Part shown: in pieces, positions 24,697 to 34,201 of the stretch
Position numbering within the stretch: the stretch's first letter is position 1
Layout of the letters: each line of letters starts with the position of its first letter
Assembly: GCA_049472395.1 (NCBI GenBank)
Contig: JBLIRR010000002.1
Coordinates: 266,913-330,912 of the forward strand
Reading direction: 5' to 3'
Source: JBLIRR01 sp049472395
GTDB taxonomy: Bacteria; SZUA-182; DTGQ01; JBLIRR01
Length of the DNA stretch: 64,000 nucleotides
Made by a program: the position numbers and the translations under genes
The notes under the pieces: generated by a model
What the model saw: the letters and a program-made list of their open reading frames with translations, nothing else
Told to the model about the DNA's origin: nothing
Databases searched by the model: none

Positions 24697-27062
24697 TGAA
24701 GTTTTCAATCTCGAAAAAATTAGGAGTTATTTATATTATAATGATAATGGGGCTTTTGGGTGCCATTATCTCTAACTTTCTTTTTTCTAAGAGCTTGTTG
24801 AAACAATCGACATATGCCACTACGATAAGTATTCCCATGGCCTTTAAGGCCAAACAGATGGAACTGCATATAATTCAGGTCCAGCAGTGGCTTACGGATA
24901 TATCTGCCACTAGGGCTGCGGAAGGGTATGATGACGGATTTAATGAAGCTCAGGTGCATGCGGAGAAATTTTATGCTCTTATAGAGGAATTTATTGCGCA
25001 CTATGAGAGTAAAAATTACTACAAAGCAGTTGTCGACCTCAAAGAATTGAAAAAAGATTTTGACGGATATTATGAGATGGGAAAAGAGATGGCAGAGGCA
25101 TATATCCAAAAGGGCCCTGCGAAGGGAAACCTTTTTATGGAAAAATTCGATCCCTATGCTGAAAAATTAGCGAATAGTATCAATAGGTTTCTTAATAACC
25201 AGATGCAAGACCTCACATATAAACTAAGCAGGGTTGTTCTTTCAGCAAAACGGGCAAATACTGTCAATATCCTTATGGGCATATTTATCATAGGGCTCTC
25301 CACGGTTATTTTCTTTTATGTGAGTATGGGAATTCAGCAAGGCAGCAAGGAAATATTAAAGAAAATAACACGAATTTCACACGGCAGTCTTGAGATCGAC
25401 ACCGAGGCAAAATCGATGGATGAATTAGGTGATATTGCTCATCTTTTAAATAAGATGAGTGGTAATTGGCGAGGTATGGTGCGCGATATCATAGGTCATG
25501 CTGAGACATTGAAGGTATCATCGGAAAGCCTTCTTGATTCCTCGAAAATCACCGCATCAGTCGCACAAGAAATGGAACAAAAGGCGAATAATGCCAATTC
25601 CGCGAGCGACAGGGCAGCCACTATGCTGAATGCGGTCTCTCAGGATGTAAAAAACACTTCCTTAAATGTCGCCGCGTTGGCTACTGCAACAGAGGAGATG
25701 TCAAGTAATATCAATACAATAGCAGATTCAACAAGCCAAACCTCACAGAATGTCAGTACTGTCGCTTCTGCAGTTGATGAGATGAGCACCAATATCGATT
25801 CAGTGGTCTCAAATATCTCTGAAGTATCAAATTCGGTTAATACAGTCTCAAGTGCTATTGGTGAGATGAGTAGTTCACTTGCCGAAGTGTCTAAAAATTG
25901 CCTCGATGCGAGCCGCATATCATCCGAGGCTAATAATAAAGCTAAAACAACCACCGAGGTCATAGAAAAACTAAAATCATCGGCTCAGAAGATCGGCAAG
26001 ATAGTGAATGTTATCAATGATATTGCAGATCAAACAAATATGCTTGCCCTTAATGCCACCATTGAAGCGGCTGGCGCGGGCGAAGCAGGGAAGGGTTTTG
26101 CCATTGTGGCTAATGAGGTAAAGGCATTGGCAAAACAAACCGCAGATGCCACAGAAGAAATAGAAGCGCAAATAGAAGAGATGCAGGCGAATACAAGCCA
26201 TTCTGTGTTGGCAATTGAAGAGATTGCGTGTATTATTGAGCATATTAATCAGATAAACAAGATTATTGCCTCAAGTGTTGAAGAACAAACAGCAACCACA
26301 AATGAGATTGCACAATCTATTGAAAGTGCCGCGATAAATGCGAGACAGGTTGCTGAGAATGCGCAAGAAATTCAAGGAGGGGTAAATGAAGTTGCGAAAA
26401 GCGCCAATGAGGTGGCCGCTGGTGTCAGTGAGATTGCACGCTCAAGCAATGAAGTGGCATCCGCAGCGAATGAGATTGCGAAAGAATCAGAACACGCATC
26501 AAAGGGAGTCAATTTAATTGAAAAGAAAACACAAGATGCAAATATGACTATTTTGGGAGCAACCACTGATATAAAGGCGGTAAACCGGGGCGCTTCATCA
26601 ACGGGTGCAGGAGCGGATATGACCATATCAGCGGCCATGGACCTTTCTGCCATGGCAGATAAATTATCTGAGGTAATGAGGCAATTTATGATCGGTAAGG
26701 CGAACTTTGACATTGGGAAAATCAAGGGGGCACATCTTGCCTTTATGCGGAAACTCGAAGCTGCTATTAGCGGAAAAGTAACTATTAAATCCGATGATAT
26801 AGCGAATGCCCATGAATGCGAATTTGGCAAGTGGTATGATCATGAGGGAGAAAAAAAATTCGGGGATCTTCCTGTTTTCAAAGAAACAGGCATCGCGCAT
26901 AATGAGATTCATGAGTTGGCGAAGGAAGTTGCATCCCTGACGGTTCAGGGAAAGATAGATGATGCTCGCTCTTTACTCCCTGACCTTGATAGAGTGAGGT
27001 ATCAGCTCTTTCAAAAAATCGACACCCTCTACCGGCAAAACCTCGACAGCGGAAAATCTTAA
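24696..27062 (+). CDS. methyl-accepting chemotaxis protein with C-terminal CZB zinc domain
   Basis: The protein has 788 residues. It has one membrane helix near residues 8-30, a helical-bundle sensor with a QVQQWLTDISATRA stretch near residue 60, a second membrane helix near 187-207, HAMP, and a long coiled-coil signalling domain. The trimer-forming hairpin tip is near residue 445 (IADQTNMLALNATIEAAGAG). The last 120 residues form a chemoreceptor zinc-binding (CZB) domain with the HxxC pattern in AHECEFGKWYDHEG, plus later His residues in IAHNEIHELA. In other bacteria CZB domains sense zinc or oxidants such as HOCl through the Zn-bound Cys. The Ser/Asn-rich middle has several repeated EMSxNI-like segments. 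It is coupled to cheW by a one-base overlap. Confidence 0.93.
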   Translation: MKFSISKKLGVIYIIMIMGLLGAIISNFLFSKSLLKQSTYATTISIPMAFKAKQMELHIIQVQQWLTDISATRAAEGYDDGFNEAQVHAEKFYALIEEFIAHYESKNYYKAVVDLKELKKDFDGYYEMGKEMAEAYIQKGPAKGNLFMEKFDPYAEKLANSINRFLNNQMQDLTYKLSRVVLSAKRANTVNILMGIFIIGLSTVIFFYVSMGIQQGSKEILKKITRISHGSLEIDTEAKSMDELGDIAHLLNKMSGNWRGMVRDIIGHAETLKVSSESLLDSSKITASVAQEMEQKANNANSASDRAATMLNAVSQDVKNTSLNVAALATATEEMSSNINTIADSTSQTSQNVSTVASAVDEMSTNIDSVVSNISEVSNSVNTVSSAIGEMSSSLAEVSKNCLDASRISSEANNKAKTTTEVIEKLKSSAQKIGKIVNVINDIADQTNMLALNATIEAAGAGEAGKGFAIVANEVKALAKQTADATEEIEAQIEEMQANTSHSVLAIEEIACIIEHINQINKIIASSVEEQTATTNEIAQSIESAAINARQVAENAQEIQGGVNEVAKSANEVAAGVSEIARSSNEVASAANEIAKESEHASKGVNLIEKKTQDANMTILGATTDIKAVNRGASSTGAGADMTISAAMDLSAMADKLSEVMRQFMIGKANFDIGKIKGAHLAFMRKLEAAISGKVTIKSDDIANAHECEFGKWYDHEGEKKFGDLPVFKETGIAHNEIHELAKEVASLTVQGKIDDARSLLPDLDRVRYQLFQKIDTLYRQNLDSGKS

Positions 27063-27063
27063 G

Positions 27064-27429
27064 TTATTGCAATAACTCTTGGACCGCTTCAAGGAGTTCA
27101 GCGCGCTTAATGGGCTTTACAAATGTATGTTTTACCCCAAATTTCTTGACCATGCCCAGATAAGAATCAGGGCTGATGCGCCCTCCGCCGGACATGGCAA
27201 TGATTGCAATATTAGGGAAATCACGCTTAAACTTCCTGATTGTCTCAATACCTTCCATTTCAGGCATAATAAGATCAGTGATAATAAGATCAGCGGGATC
27301 TTCACGGTAAAGCTTTATGGCGACCTTGCCGTTTGGAGCAGTCACCACTTCATAACCCGCTCTCTCCAGCATTTGCTTGAGCATCTCCTGTATCTGCACA
27401 TCATCATCTATTATAAGAATACGCGCCAT
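27064..27429 (-). CDS. single-domain response regulator (CheY-like)
   Basis: This 121-residue receiver has all catalytic positions: IIDDD near the start, the acceptor in LIITDLIMPEMEG (Asp about 55), the Ser in AIIAMSGGG and the Lys in FVKPIKRAEL. There is no output domain. It abuts the mcp end on the opposite strand, with 1 base between the stops, so it could serve as CheY for this cluster, but it is not in the same transcript. AGGAGAG precedes the ATG. Confidence 0.9.
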   Translation of the reverse strand: MARILIIDDDVQIQEMLKQMLERAGYEVVTAPNGKVAIKLYREDPADLIITDLIMPEMEGIETIRKFKRDFPNIAIIAMSGGGRISPDSYLGMVKKFGVKHTFVKPIKRAELLEAVQELLQ

Positions 27430-27590
27430 AATTTAATCTCTCCTTTCCATTTTTATGCAGTGTACCTTTTTTTGGATTTTATTGCAATATCCCTTTGTAC
27501 TCTCTGTGGTAAATTGAAAACCATCGAGGACAGAGCTGCACGTGAAAAATACCGAAAAGAAAAAGTTGAACCTTACAATGGAGAAAATGT

Positions 27591-29078
27591 ATGGAGATTG
27601 GGCAAAAGATACTCGTAATTGATGATGATACCATAACATGTAAGCTTTTAGATCATATACTCACAGGTACAGGATACGCGCCATTTTGTGTTCACAATTG
27701 TCAACAGGCCATTGAAGCTGTTCAGAATAATTTCTTTAACCTTGCCCTTATCGATTTAAATCTCCCTGATATACCCGGTATTGAGGTCATGCATAAGATC
27801 AAAAAATTGTCTCCGGATACAGAGGCGATAATAATCACTGGTAATGCCTCAGTTGATACAGCGGTTCGGGCCATGCAGGATGAGGCCTTCAGCTATGTAA
27901 CGAAGCCTATAGATAAGAGTTATCTAGTGGCCCTTATTGCCAAGGCATTGGAAACACAAAGATCACAAATACAGCATAAGCAGGCAGAGCAGGAACGCAT
28001 ACGCCTTGCTGCTGCAATTGAACAGATTACCGAAAGCATCATCATAACCGATAGAGAAGGCACAATACAGTATGTCAATCCTGCCTTTGAAAATATAAGT
28101 GGCTATAAGCGGAATGAAGTCATGGGAAAACTTGCTGAAATATTTCAGGATAATGGGAATACACAATTATCAAAGGCAATATGGGACAGCCTTAATCGTG
28201 GCATGACATGGAATGAAAACATAATTGCGAAGAAAAAAGATGGCTCAATGTATCAGGTCGATTTAACGGTTTCACCTGTGCGTGATTCCTCACATGCAGT
28301 CAACAACTATGTGGCGGTAATGCGCGATGTGACCTATGAGGTAAGCCTTGAACGACAACTCCGGCAGGCTCAAAAAATGGAGGCCATAGGAACTCTTGCT
28401 GATGGTATTGCTGATGAATTTAATAATCTATTGGCAATAATTATGGGCAATTTAGAGCTCGTCCGATATGATATTCCAGCATGGAATCCAGCAAAGCAAA
28501 ATCTGGAGAAAGTGCTTGAAGTCTGTGCACATGCCAAAGAAGCAGTACGCCAAATCTTTATCTTTACCCGTCAAGATAACCAAGAAAGAAAACCCATACA
28601 CATTACTCCTATCATTAAGGATACTCTGAAACAAATAGAAGAATCAGTGCCCTCTTCAATTGAAATTAAAGGAAGTTTAAAAAAATCGGCAAAAGTGTTA
28701 GCTGATCCTACTCAAATCCATCATATGATGCTCAATCTTTACACGAACGCACTGTGGGCAATGCGCGAGAGAAGAGGCATGCTGGAGGTCAAATTAAAAA
28801 ATGCGTATCTTGATAATGAGACAATATCAAAATACCCGGGATTTAAAGCCGGTCAGTACGTTCAGATAAAGGTAATAGATAACGGCTGCGGTATAGCTCC
28901 TGATATTATAGAGAGGATATTTGATCCTTACTTTACCACAAAGGCTGTCAATGAAGGCAGTGGCATGGGGCTTGCGGTTGTCCATGGAATCGTGAAAAGC
29001 CATGGCGGAGTGATAACTGTCCATAGTATTCTTGGCAAAGGCACGACTTTTACAATACTTTTCCCGGCATATCTTTAA
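27591..29078 (+). CDS. REC-PAS-histidine-kinase-like protein lacking the acceptor histidine
   Basis: This 495-residue soluble protein has an N-terminal receiver with all key residues (ILVIDDD, LALIDLNLPDIPG, Lys in VTKPID), a PAS domain (about 145-255), a HisKA-like region and a full HATPase domain (MLNLYTNALWAM, DNGCGIAPDII, GSGMGLAVVHGI, GKGTTFTILFP). In the HisKA region the family normally reads GGIAHDFNNLL; here it reads DGIADEFNNLL, so the phosphorylated His is Asp275. Everything else is well kept. Autophosphorylation at the usual site is therefore not possible. It may be a pseudokinase, or its ATPase may serve a partner. Its end overlaps the convergent kinase by 4 bases. Confidence 0.9.
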   Translation: MEIGQKILVIDDDTITCKLLDHILTGTGYAPFCVHNCQQAIEAVQNNFFNLALIDLNLPDIPGIEVMHKIKKLSPDTEAIIITGNASVDTAVRAMQDEAFSYVTKPIDKSYLVALIAKALETQRSQIQHKQAEQERIRLAAAIEQITESIIITDREGTIQYVNPAFENISGYKRNEVMGKLAEIFQDNGNTQLSKAIWDSLNRGMTWNENIIAKKKDGSMYQVDLTVSPVRDSSHAVNNYVAVMRDVTYEVSLERQLRQAQKMEAIGTLADGIADEFNNLLAIIMGNLELVRYDIPAWNPAKQNLEKVLEVCAHAKEAVRQIFIFTRQDNQERKPIHITPIIKDTLKQIEESVPSSIEIKGSLKKSAKVLADPTQIHHMMLNLYTNALWAMRERRGMLEVKLKNAYLDNETISKYPGFKAGQYVQIKVIDNGCGIAPDIIERIFDPYFTTKAVNEGSGMGLAVVHGIVKSHGGVITVHSILGKGTTFTILFPAYL

Positions 29079-31543
29079 GAAAGGCTGGCTGTTTTGTGAA
29101 GAATCTTGGGAGCAAGCTTCGATTTTAAAAGAATATTCTTTAATTCTTCAAATTCCCTGGTAAGCGTGTGAAAAATATCGTGAGATTTTTGAAGATCACC
29201 TTGACGCCCTGCAACCTCCATTTGATAAGCTACCTCCATTAACGCCTCGGCCTCAATATTAGAAGATGAACCTTTGATTGTGTGCGCTATTTGTTCGATC
29301 TCTCCTGTATTATTATCTTTCAATGCCTGATTTAAGGCTTCTATCCGAAGAGGGATATCTTCCAAGTAAATCTCAATAACCTCCCGGCATAGCTCTTCAT
29401 TTTTGCCCATTCGACCCAATAACGCATCTAAATCAAATCGTTTCTTCTTTTTAGTTTCCACATGCTTTTGAGCTGATTTGGGACTCTGTGTCTGGGGGGG
29501 GGAATGCACTATTTGTTTTTCAATTATTTCTACAAGTTCCTGTGGCTTAATTGGTTTGGATATATAATCAGACATTCCTGATTCAAGACATCTTTCTCTG
29601 TCACCCTTCATCGCATGAGCGGTCATGGCGATGATTGGCAACTTATGATTTAACACCTTTGAGTTCGGATCGCGAATTATTTTTGTTGCTTCAAAACCAT
29701 CCATTTTCGGCATCTGAACATCCATTAAAACAAGATCATAATACCTCTTCTCCAATATTGAAATTACCTCTTGCCCGTTATTCACGGAATCAACTCGATA
29801 TCCCAATATACTGAGAATCCCTAATGCTACCTTTTTGTTTACAAGGTTATCTTCAGCCAATAAAATCTTTATCTTTCGTTTTTTATCTTCCGCAAGGGAG
29901 TGCCGGGTAATAATAGGCATATTATACTTTTCAGCACTGCTGCTTTTGGTGCCGAGAATCGTCGTGAGGCATTCGTAGAGCATAGGCTGTTTAGTCGCCG
30001 TCGTAAGATATGCTGTAAATCCAATTTCTTCCAACCTGGCAACGTCACCTCGCTGTCCATTAGTAGTTACCATAACTAAGGGAATATGCTGCAATAGGGG
30101 ATCTGCCTTAATTAAACGACCAAGTTCTTCCCCATTCATATCCTGCATCTGCGTTTCAATAAGAACTGCGTCATATGATTCATGCCGTGCCTCTGCTTCT
30201 TGAAGCATCATAATGGCCTCTCTGCCACTGATGACCCCATAGGGGATACATTGACAGGCTTTAAGCTGTTTTTTTAATGTCAAACCTCTTTTTTTATTGG
30301 CAGCGACGACAAGAATTCTTGTCCCTCGAATATCCGCCGGAATGACAGGAGATGATTTCTTGTCCTCAGCTGGAGTCTCCAAATTGAGTGTAAACGAAAA
30401 AGTGCTGCCTTTTCCTTCCATGCTGTTCACGGAAATTTTACTGCCCATCATCTCTGCAAGTTGATTTGAAATAACCAATCCCAAGCCGGTTCCGCCATAT
30501 TTACGGGTCATCGAAGGGTCTATTTGGGAGAATGATTTAAATAAAAGGCCCATACGTTCTTTGGGTATACCTATTCCCGTGTCACTGACTTCAAAGTGCA
30601 CTTCAGCGTGACTTTCAGTTTTACCTTTTAACGTCACTTGAGTGTGGACCCCCCCTCTTTCAGTAAATTTAATGGCATTACCGACCAGATTAATGAGTAT
30701 TTGCTTTAGCCGTCCGGGATCTCCTCGAACAAAAGAGGGAACATCATGATGAACAGAACAGCTAAATTGAAGCCCTTTCATCTGAGCTTGGATGCTCAAC
30801 ATATCACTCATGCTTTGCAGGGCGATCCTTAAATCAAAATTGATATACTCAAGATCCAGTTGACCTGCCTCAATTTTAGAGAAATCAAGAATATCATTCA
30901 CTATAGTCAAGAGAGAATTTGCTGAAGATTTTATCGTATCCGCGAATTCGCGCTGTTGATCGTCCAATTGAGTCTCTAATAAGAGATGTGTCATGCCAAT
31001 GATTCCATTCATAGGAGTGCGTATTTCATGACTCATATTGGCAAGAAAAGCGCTTTTCGCCTTATTGGCCGCTTCGGCAGATTCTTTGACCTTTCTTAGA
31101 TTCTCTTCCGACCGCTTAAGCTTGGTAAGCATAAGCTTTAATTCATTTTTCTGGATATAAAGGTCGATGAATACCCTCACCTTGCTTTTAAGAATATCCG
31201 GCTCAATAGGTTTGAATAAGTAATCAACCGCACCTGATTCATATCCCTTGAATACATGTGTTTTTTCCATGCTTATGGCAGTGACAAAAATTATAGGGAT
31301 GTGTCGTGTTCTTTTGCTCCCCTTCATCAACGTTGCAGTCTCGAATCCATCCATATCAGCCATCTGGACATCAAGCAGGACAAGAGCAAAATCATATTCC
31401 AACATTAAAGCCAATGCACTATCCCCTGACCGTGCCTTGAAAATATTCAACTCCAGATCATCGAGGACGCTTTCCAACGACAATAGATTTTCCAGTTTAT
31501 CATCCACAATAAGGATATTGGCTTTTTCATTCTTATGTTTCAT
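29075..31543 (-). CDS. soluble hybrid histidine kinase (REC-HisKA-HATPase-pseudoREC-REC-Hpt)
   Basis: The 822-residue protein has no membrane segment. An N-terminal canonical receiver (LVLLDVQMADMDG, Lys in LFKPIEP) is followed by a coiled coil, HisKA with NMSHEIRTPMNGI (His about 171) and HATPase (VGNAIKF, DTGIGIP, GGTGLGLVI). A degenerate receiver follows, where the acceptor is Glu463 in VLIETQMQDMNG, the acidic pair is lost (VVAAN) and the Lys-Pro is TTA. The protein then has a canonical receiver (LVLMDVQMPKMDG) and an Hpt domain with HTIKGSS (His about 754). Three working relay modules plus one locked receiver suggest the middle domain is structural or regulatory. Its input must come through the N-terminal receiver. 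Confidence 0.92.
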   Translation of the reverse strand: MKHKNEKANILIVDDKLENLLSLESVLDDLELNIFKARSGDSALALMLEYDFALVLLDVQMADMDGFETATLMKGSKRTRHIPIIFVTAISMEKTHVFKGYESGAVDYLFKPIEPDILKSKVRVFIDLYIQKNELKLMLTKLKRSEENLRKVKESAEAANKAKSAFLANMSHEIRTPMNGIIGMTHLLLETQLDDQQREFADTIKSSANSLLTIVNDILDFSKIEAGQLDLEYINFDLRIALQSMSDMLSIQAQMKGLQFSCSVHHDVPSFVRGDPGRLKQILINLVGNAIKFTERGGVHTQVTLKGKTESHAEVHFEVSDTGIGIPKERMGLLFKSFSQIDPSMTRKYGGTGLGLVISNQLAEMMGSKISVNSMEGKGSTFSFTLNLETPAEDKKSSPVIPADIRGTRILVVAANKKRGLTLKKQLKACQCIPYGVISGREAIMMLQEAEARHESYDAVLIETQMQDMNGEELGRLIKADPLLQHIPLVMVTTNGQRGDVARLEEIGFTAYLTTATKQPMLYECLTTILGTKSSSAEKYNMPIITRHSLAEDKKRKIKILLAEDNLVNKKVALGILSILGYRVDSVNNGQEVISILEKRYYDLVLMDVQMPKMDGFEATKIIRDPNSKVLNHKLPIIAMTAHAMKGDRERCLESGMSDYISKPIKPQELVEIIEKQIVHSPPQTQSPKSAQKHVETKKKKRFDLDALLGRMGKNEELCREVIEIYLEDIPLRIEALNQALKDNNTGEIEQIAHTIKGSSSNIEAEALMEVAYQMEVAGRQGDLQKSHDIFHTLTREFEELKNILLKSKLAPKILHKTASLS

Positions 31544-31850
31544 ATTTTACGCTCCAAAGACACACCTTGATACACCTTTTGCTACATTCTCATCGGCAAG
31601 GATTTGGTTTTCCTTCAAAATCCCGACTCTAGCGAAGCTCCGCCTCAAACCGACAAGGTTGAAGGCTTTTTCTGCGGAGCTTCGTTATGCAGGTTACTGG
31701 ATGCTCGATCCTGGATAAAAAATAAAAAGATATTCCTTTTAATACCAGTATCTAGAAACCAGCATCCAGCATCGATCATGCAAAAACTTGACTCATTTGT
31801 GAAGTTTTGGGTTATAAATAACGGCTAGATATAACACACTCATAGTATAT
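31544..31850. repeat. 307-base intergenic region with inverted repeats
   Basis: CGAAGCTCCGC (31633-31643) and GCGGAGCTTCG (31674-31684) form a perfect 11-bp stem around 30 bases. A second set of related segments, ACTGGATGCTCGATCCTGG and CCAGCATCCAGCATCGAT, lies at about 31696 and 31759 in opposite orientation. Such GGATGCTGG-type repeats are common dispersed sequences in environmental genomes. No coding sequence is convincing here. Confidence 0.6.
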
Positions 31851-34178
31851 TTAATAAAGCCATACCCTGAGCATTGAAAGTAATTTTTCAGGGTCTACCG
31901 GTTTTGCCAGATAGTCATTAGCCCCAGCTTCGATACATTTATTCCGATCACCCCTCATTGCTTTCGCCGTGAGAGCGATTACAGGAAGCTTCTCAAGTCT
32001 ATTCTGTTTTCGAATTTCTTTCATAGCAGTATATCCATTCATCACAGGCATCATGATATCCATCAAGACAAGATCTATATCAGGAGTATTATTAAGACAT
32101 CGTAATCCCTCTTTTCCGTTTTTTCCCACCAGAATATTCATGCCGTTTTCCTCTAAAATACTTGTGAGGGCAAATACATTCCGCATATCATCATCCACAA
32201 TAAGTATTTTCTTATTTTTCAATATCGATTCACTATTATGTATCTTTCCAAACATCTTTCTCTGTTCTTCGGGGAGCTGTGCTTCCCTAAAGTGGAGAAA
32301 CTTTATTGTTGCATGTAAAAGCCTTTCGGGAGATTTTGCTCCTTTTATAATTATTTGTTCAGCATAGTTATTGATCACTATTTTTTCGTTTTTCGTAAGT
32401 TTCTTCCTTGTGTAGATTATGATCGGAATATAACGAAGAGCTTCATGAGCTCTTATTTTTATCAATAGGTCAACTCCTGTCATGTCGGGTAACTCAAGCT
32501 CTTGAACCACATAATCAAACGCCCCTGAGGTTAATTGTGTATAGGCCTCCCCTCCGGATCCTACAGAGGTAATGACTATATCCGTCATGCCCAAAAGTGT
32601 TTCTATTGATTTTCTTTGAGTCTGATCATTGTCTATGACAAGAATATTTTTTACATGAAGAGAAATACAGTGTTCTATTTTTAGAAAAATTTTTTTTAAT
32701 CTATCCAAAGTGATCGGCTTCACAAGACACCAGGCAGCGCCCATCTTTCTAATCTCAGAGGGTTCATCAAAATCTGAAATAAAATAGATCGGGATGTGCC
32801 TTGTTGTCGGATTATTGGTGAGCCTCTCTACAACAGCCACTGCATTCATACCAGGGATTTTCCTTTCCAGAATAATTGCGTTAGGCTTGTAATAATCAGC
32901 AAGATGGAGCCCCATTTCTCCATCTTCTGCAATCAATGTTTTAAATCCTTTTCTTTGGGATAATCTTTGTAAAATCTTTGCTAATTTGGCAGTAGATTGA
33001 ATAAGCAGAACCGATTTATCAGCGACTAAAAGTTCTCGCCTGTCGTCATTCAAGGAATCAAGAGTTCTTATATTTTTTTTTGTCTCCCTCTCCTCTTGCT
33101 TCTCACCCTTGTCAGTGAAACCTCTTATTTCCTTGCCTGCGAATCCTTTATCCTCAGTTTTATTCTTATCAAAGAGGACGTGGGGTGTATCGGGCAAATA
33201 CACTGTAAAAGTGCTCCCTTTTCCTTCTTCACTCTCCACATGGATTTCCCCTCCTAAAAGCTTTGCATACTCTCTTGAAATGGAGAGGCCTAATCCTGTT
33301 CCGCCATATTCCTTACTCGTCGTCCCATCTGCCTGTTGGAATGCCTCAAATATGAGTTTTTGTTTGTCCTTTGGAATTCCTATCCCTGTATCTGCAATTG
33401 AAAAGGCAATAATACCCTGTGATTTGAGAGTGCTGGTGGACGTATTAATTTCCTCCTTCGGGCGTTTGATAGATAAGGTGATCTCCCCTTCAAAAGTGAA
33501 CTTGCACGCATTAGAGAGCAAATTTTTAATAATTTGCTCCATCCTCCTGCGGTCTGTGCGAAATACAGAAGGTACATCCTCGGAGATATCCGCATGTAAT
33601 GTGAGTCCTTTATCTTGAGCTAGTGGCTGGAAACTTTGAGTGATCGCATTGGCAAAATTAACGAGATCAACATCCTCTAAAATAAGCTTCATCTTACCGA
33701 CTTCTGCCTTAGATAAGTCTAATATATCATTAATGAGAGCCAGAAGATCAGAACTTGAGGAATAAATAATTTGACAAAATTGCACCTGTTTGTCCGTAAG
33801 ATTGCCCTCCTTATTTTCGGACAATAACTTTGAGAGAAGCAGCGCACTATTTAAAGGGGTCCTGAGCTCATGAGACATATTTGCGAGGAATTCAGACTTA
33901 TATGTGCTCACTTTTTCCAAATCTCTTGTCTTATCGATAACAAGATTGTGCATCGTTTCCAGCTCACGGCTTTGTTTTTCTATTAAAGAAGCCATTTCAG
34001 AGAGCATTCGCTTTAAACGTATAATATGCACAATATATAAGGATGCGAGACAGAGAGATCCCAAAAGAAAAAAAATGCCTTGAGAAAAATATGGAGAACT
34101 TACGAGACTAACTATGACTAAGAGAATGAGAATAATGAGGAGGGGATATGCAAAAATGAGTGTATTAGTGCGCTTCAT
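31851..34178 (-). CDS. membrane hybrid histidine kinase with three receivers, two degenerate
   Basis: The protein has 775 residues. Two N-terminal membrane helices (about 6-50) with almost no external loop are followed by a coiled coil, HisKA with NMSHELRTPLNS (His about 101), HATPase (LLSNACKF, DTGIGIP, GGTGLGLSI, GKGSTF) and three receivers. In receiver 1 the acceptor is Glu438 (IILERKIPGMN) and the acidic pair is lost. In receiver 2 it is Glu560 (VVQELELPDMTG). Receiver 3 is canonical (LVLMDIMMPVMNG, Lys in LAKPVDP). Related kinases with this layout normally keep Asp in the second receiver. Glu in place of phospho-Asp can mimic a permanently active state, though that is inference here. The gene for the single receiver at 34202 lies 23 bases upstream. 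Confidence 0.92.
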   Translation of the reverse strand: MKRTNTLIFAYPLLIILILLVIVSLVSSPYFSQGIFFLLGSLCLASLYIVHIIRLKRMLSEMASLIEKQSRELETMHNLVIDKTRDLEKVSTYKSEFLANMSHELRTPLNSALLLSKLLSENKEGNLTDKQVQFCQIIYSSSSDLLALINDILDLSKAEVGKMKLILEDVDLVNFANAITQSFQPLAQDKGLTLHADISEDVPSVFRTDRRRMEQIIKNLLSNACKFTFEGEITLSIKRPKEEINTSTSTLKSQGIIAFSIADTGIGIPKDKQKLIFEAFQQADGTTSKEYGGTGLGLSISREYAKLLGGEIHVESEEGKGSTFTVYLPDTPHVLFDKNKTEDKGFAGKEIRGFTDKGEKQEERETKKNIRTLDSLNDDRRELLVADKSVLLIQSTAKLAKILQRLSQRKGFKTLIAEDGEMGLHLADYYKPNAIILERKIPGMNAVAVVERLTNNPTTRHIPIYFISDFDEPSEIRKMGAAWCLVKPITLDRLKKIFLKIEHCISLHVKNILVIDNDQTQRKSIETLLGMTDIVITSVGSGGEAYTQLTSGAFDYVVQELELPDMTGVDLLIKIRAHEALRYIPIIIYTRKKLTKNEKIVINNYAEQIIIKGAKSPERLLHATIKFLHFREAQLPEEQRKMFGKIHNSESILKNKKILIVDDDMRNVFALTSILEENGMNILVGKNGKEGLRCLNNTPDIDLVLMDIMMPVMNGYTAMKEIRKQNRLEKLPVIALTAKAMRGDRNKCIEAGANDYLAKPVDPEKLLSMLRVWLY

Positions 34179-34201
34179 ACTTTTTTTCGCTCATTTTCCC
34201 C

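Noticed and set aside
31248..31718. 156-codon plus-strand frame over the start of the hybrid kinase
   Set aside because: It is antisense to a conserved receiver domain, and its end runs into repeat DNA.
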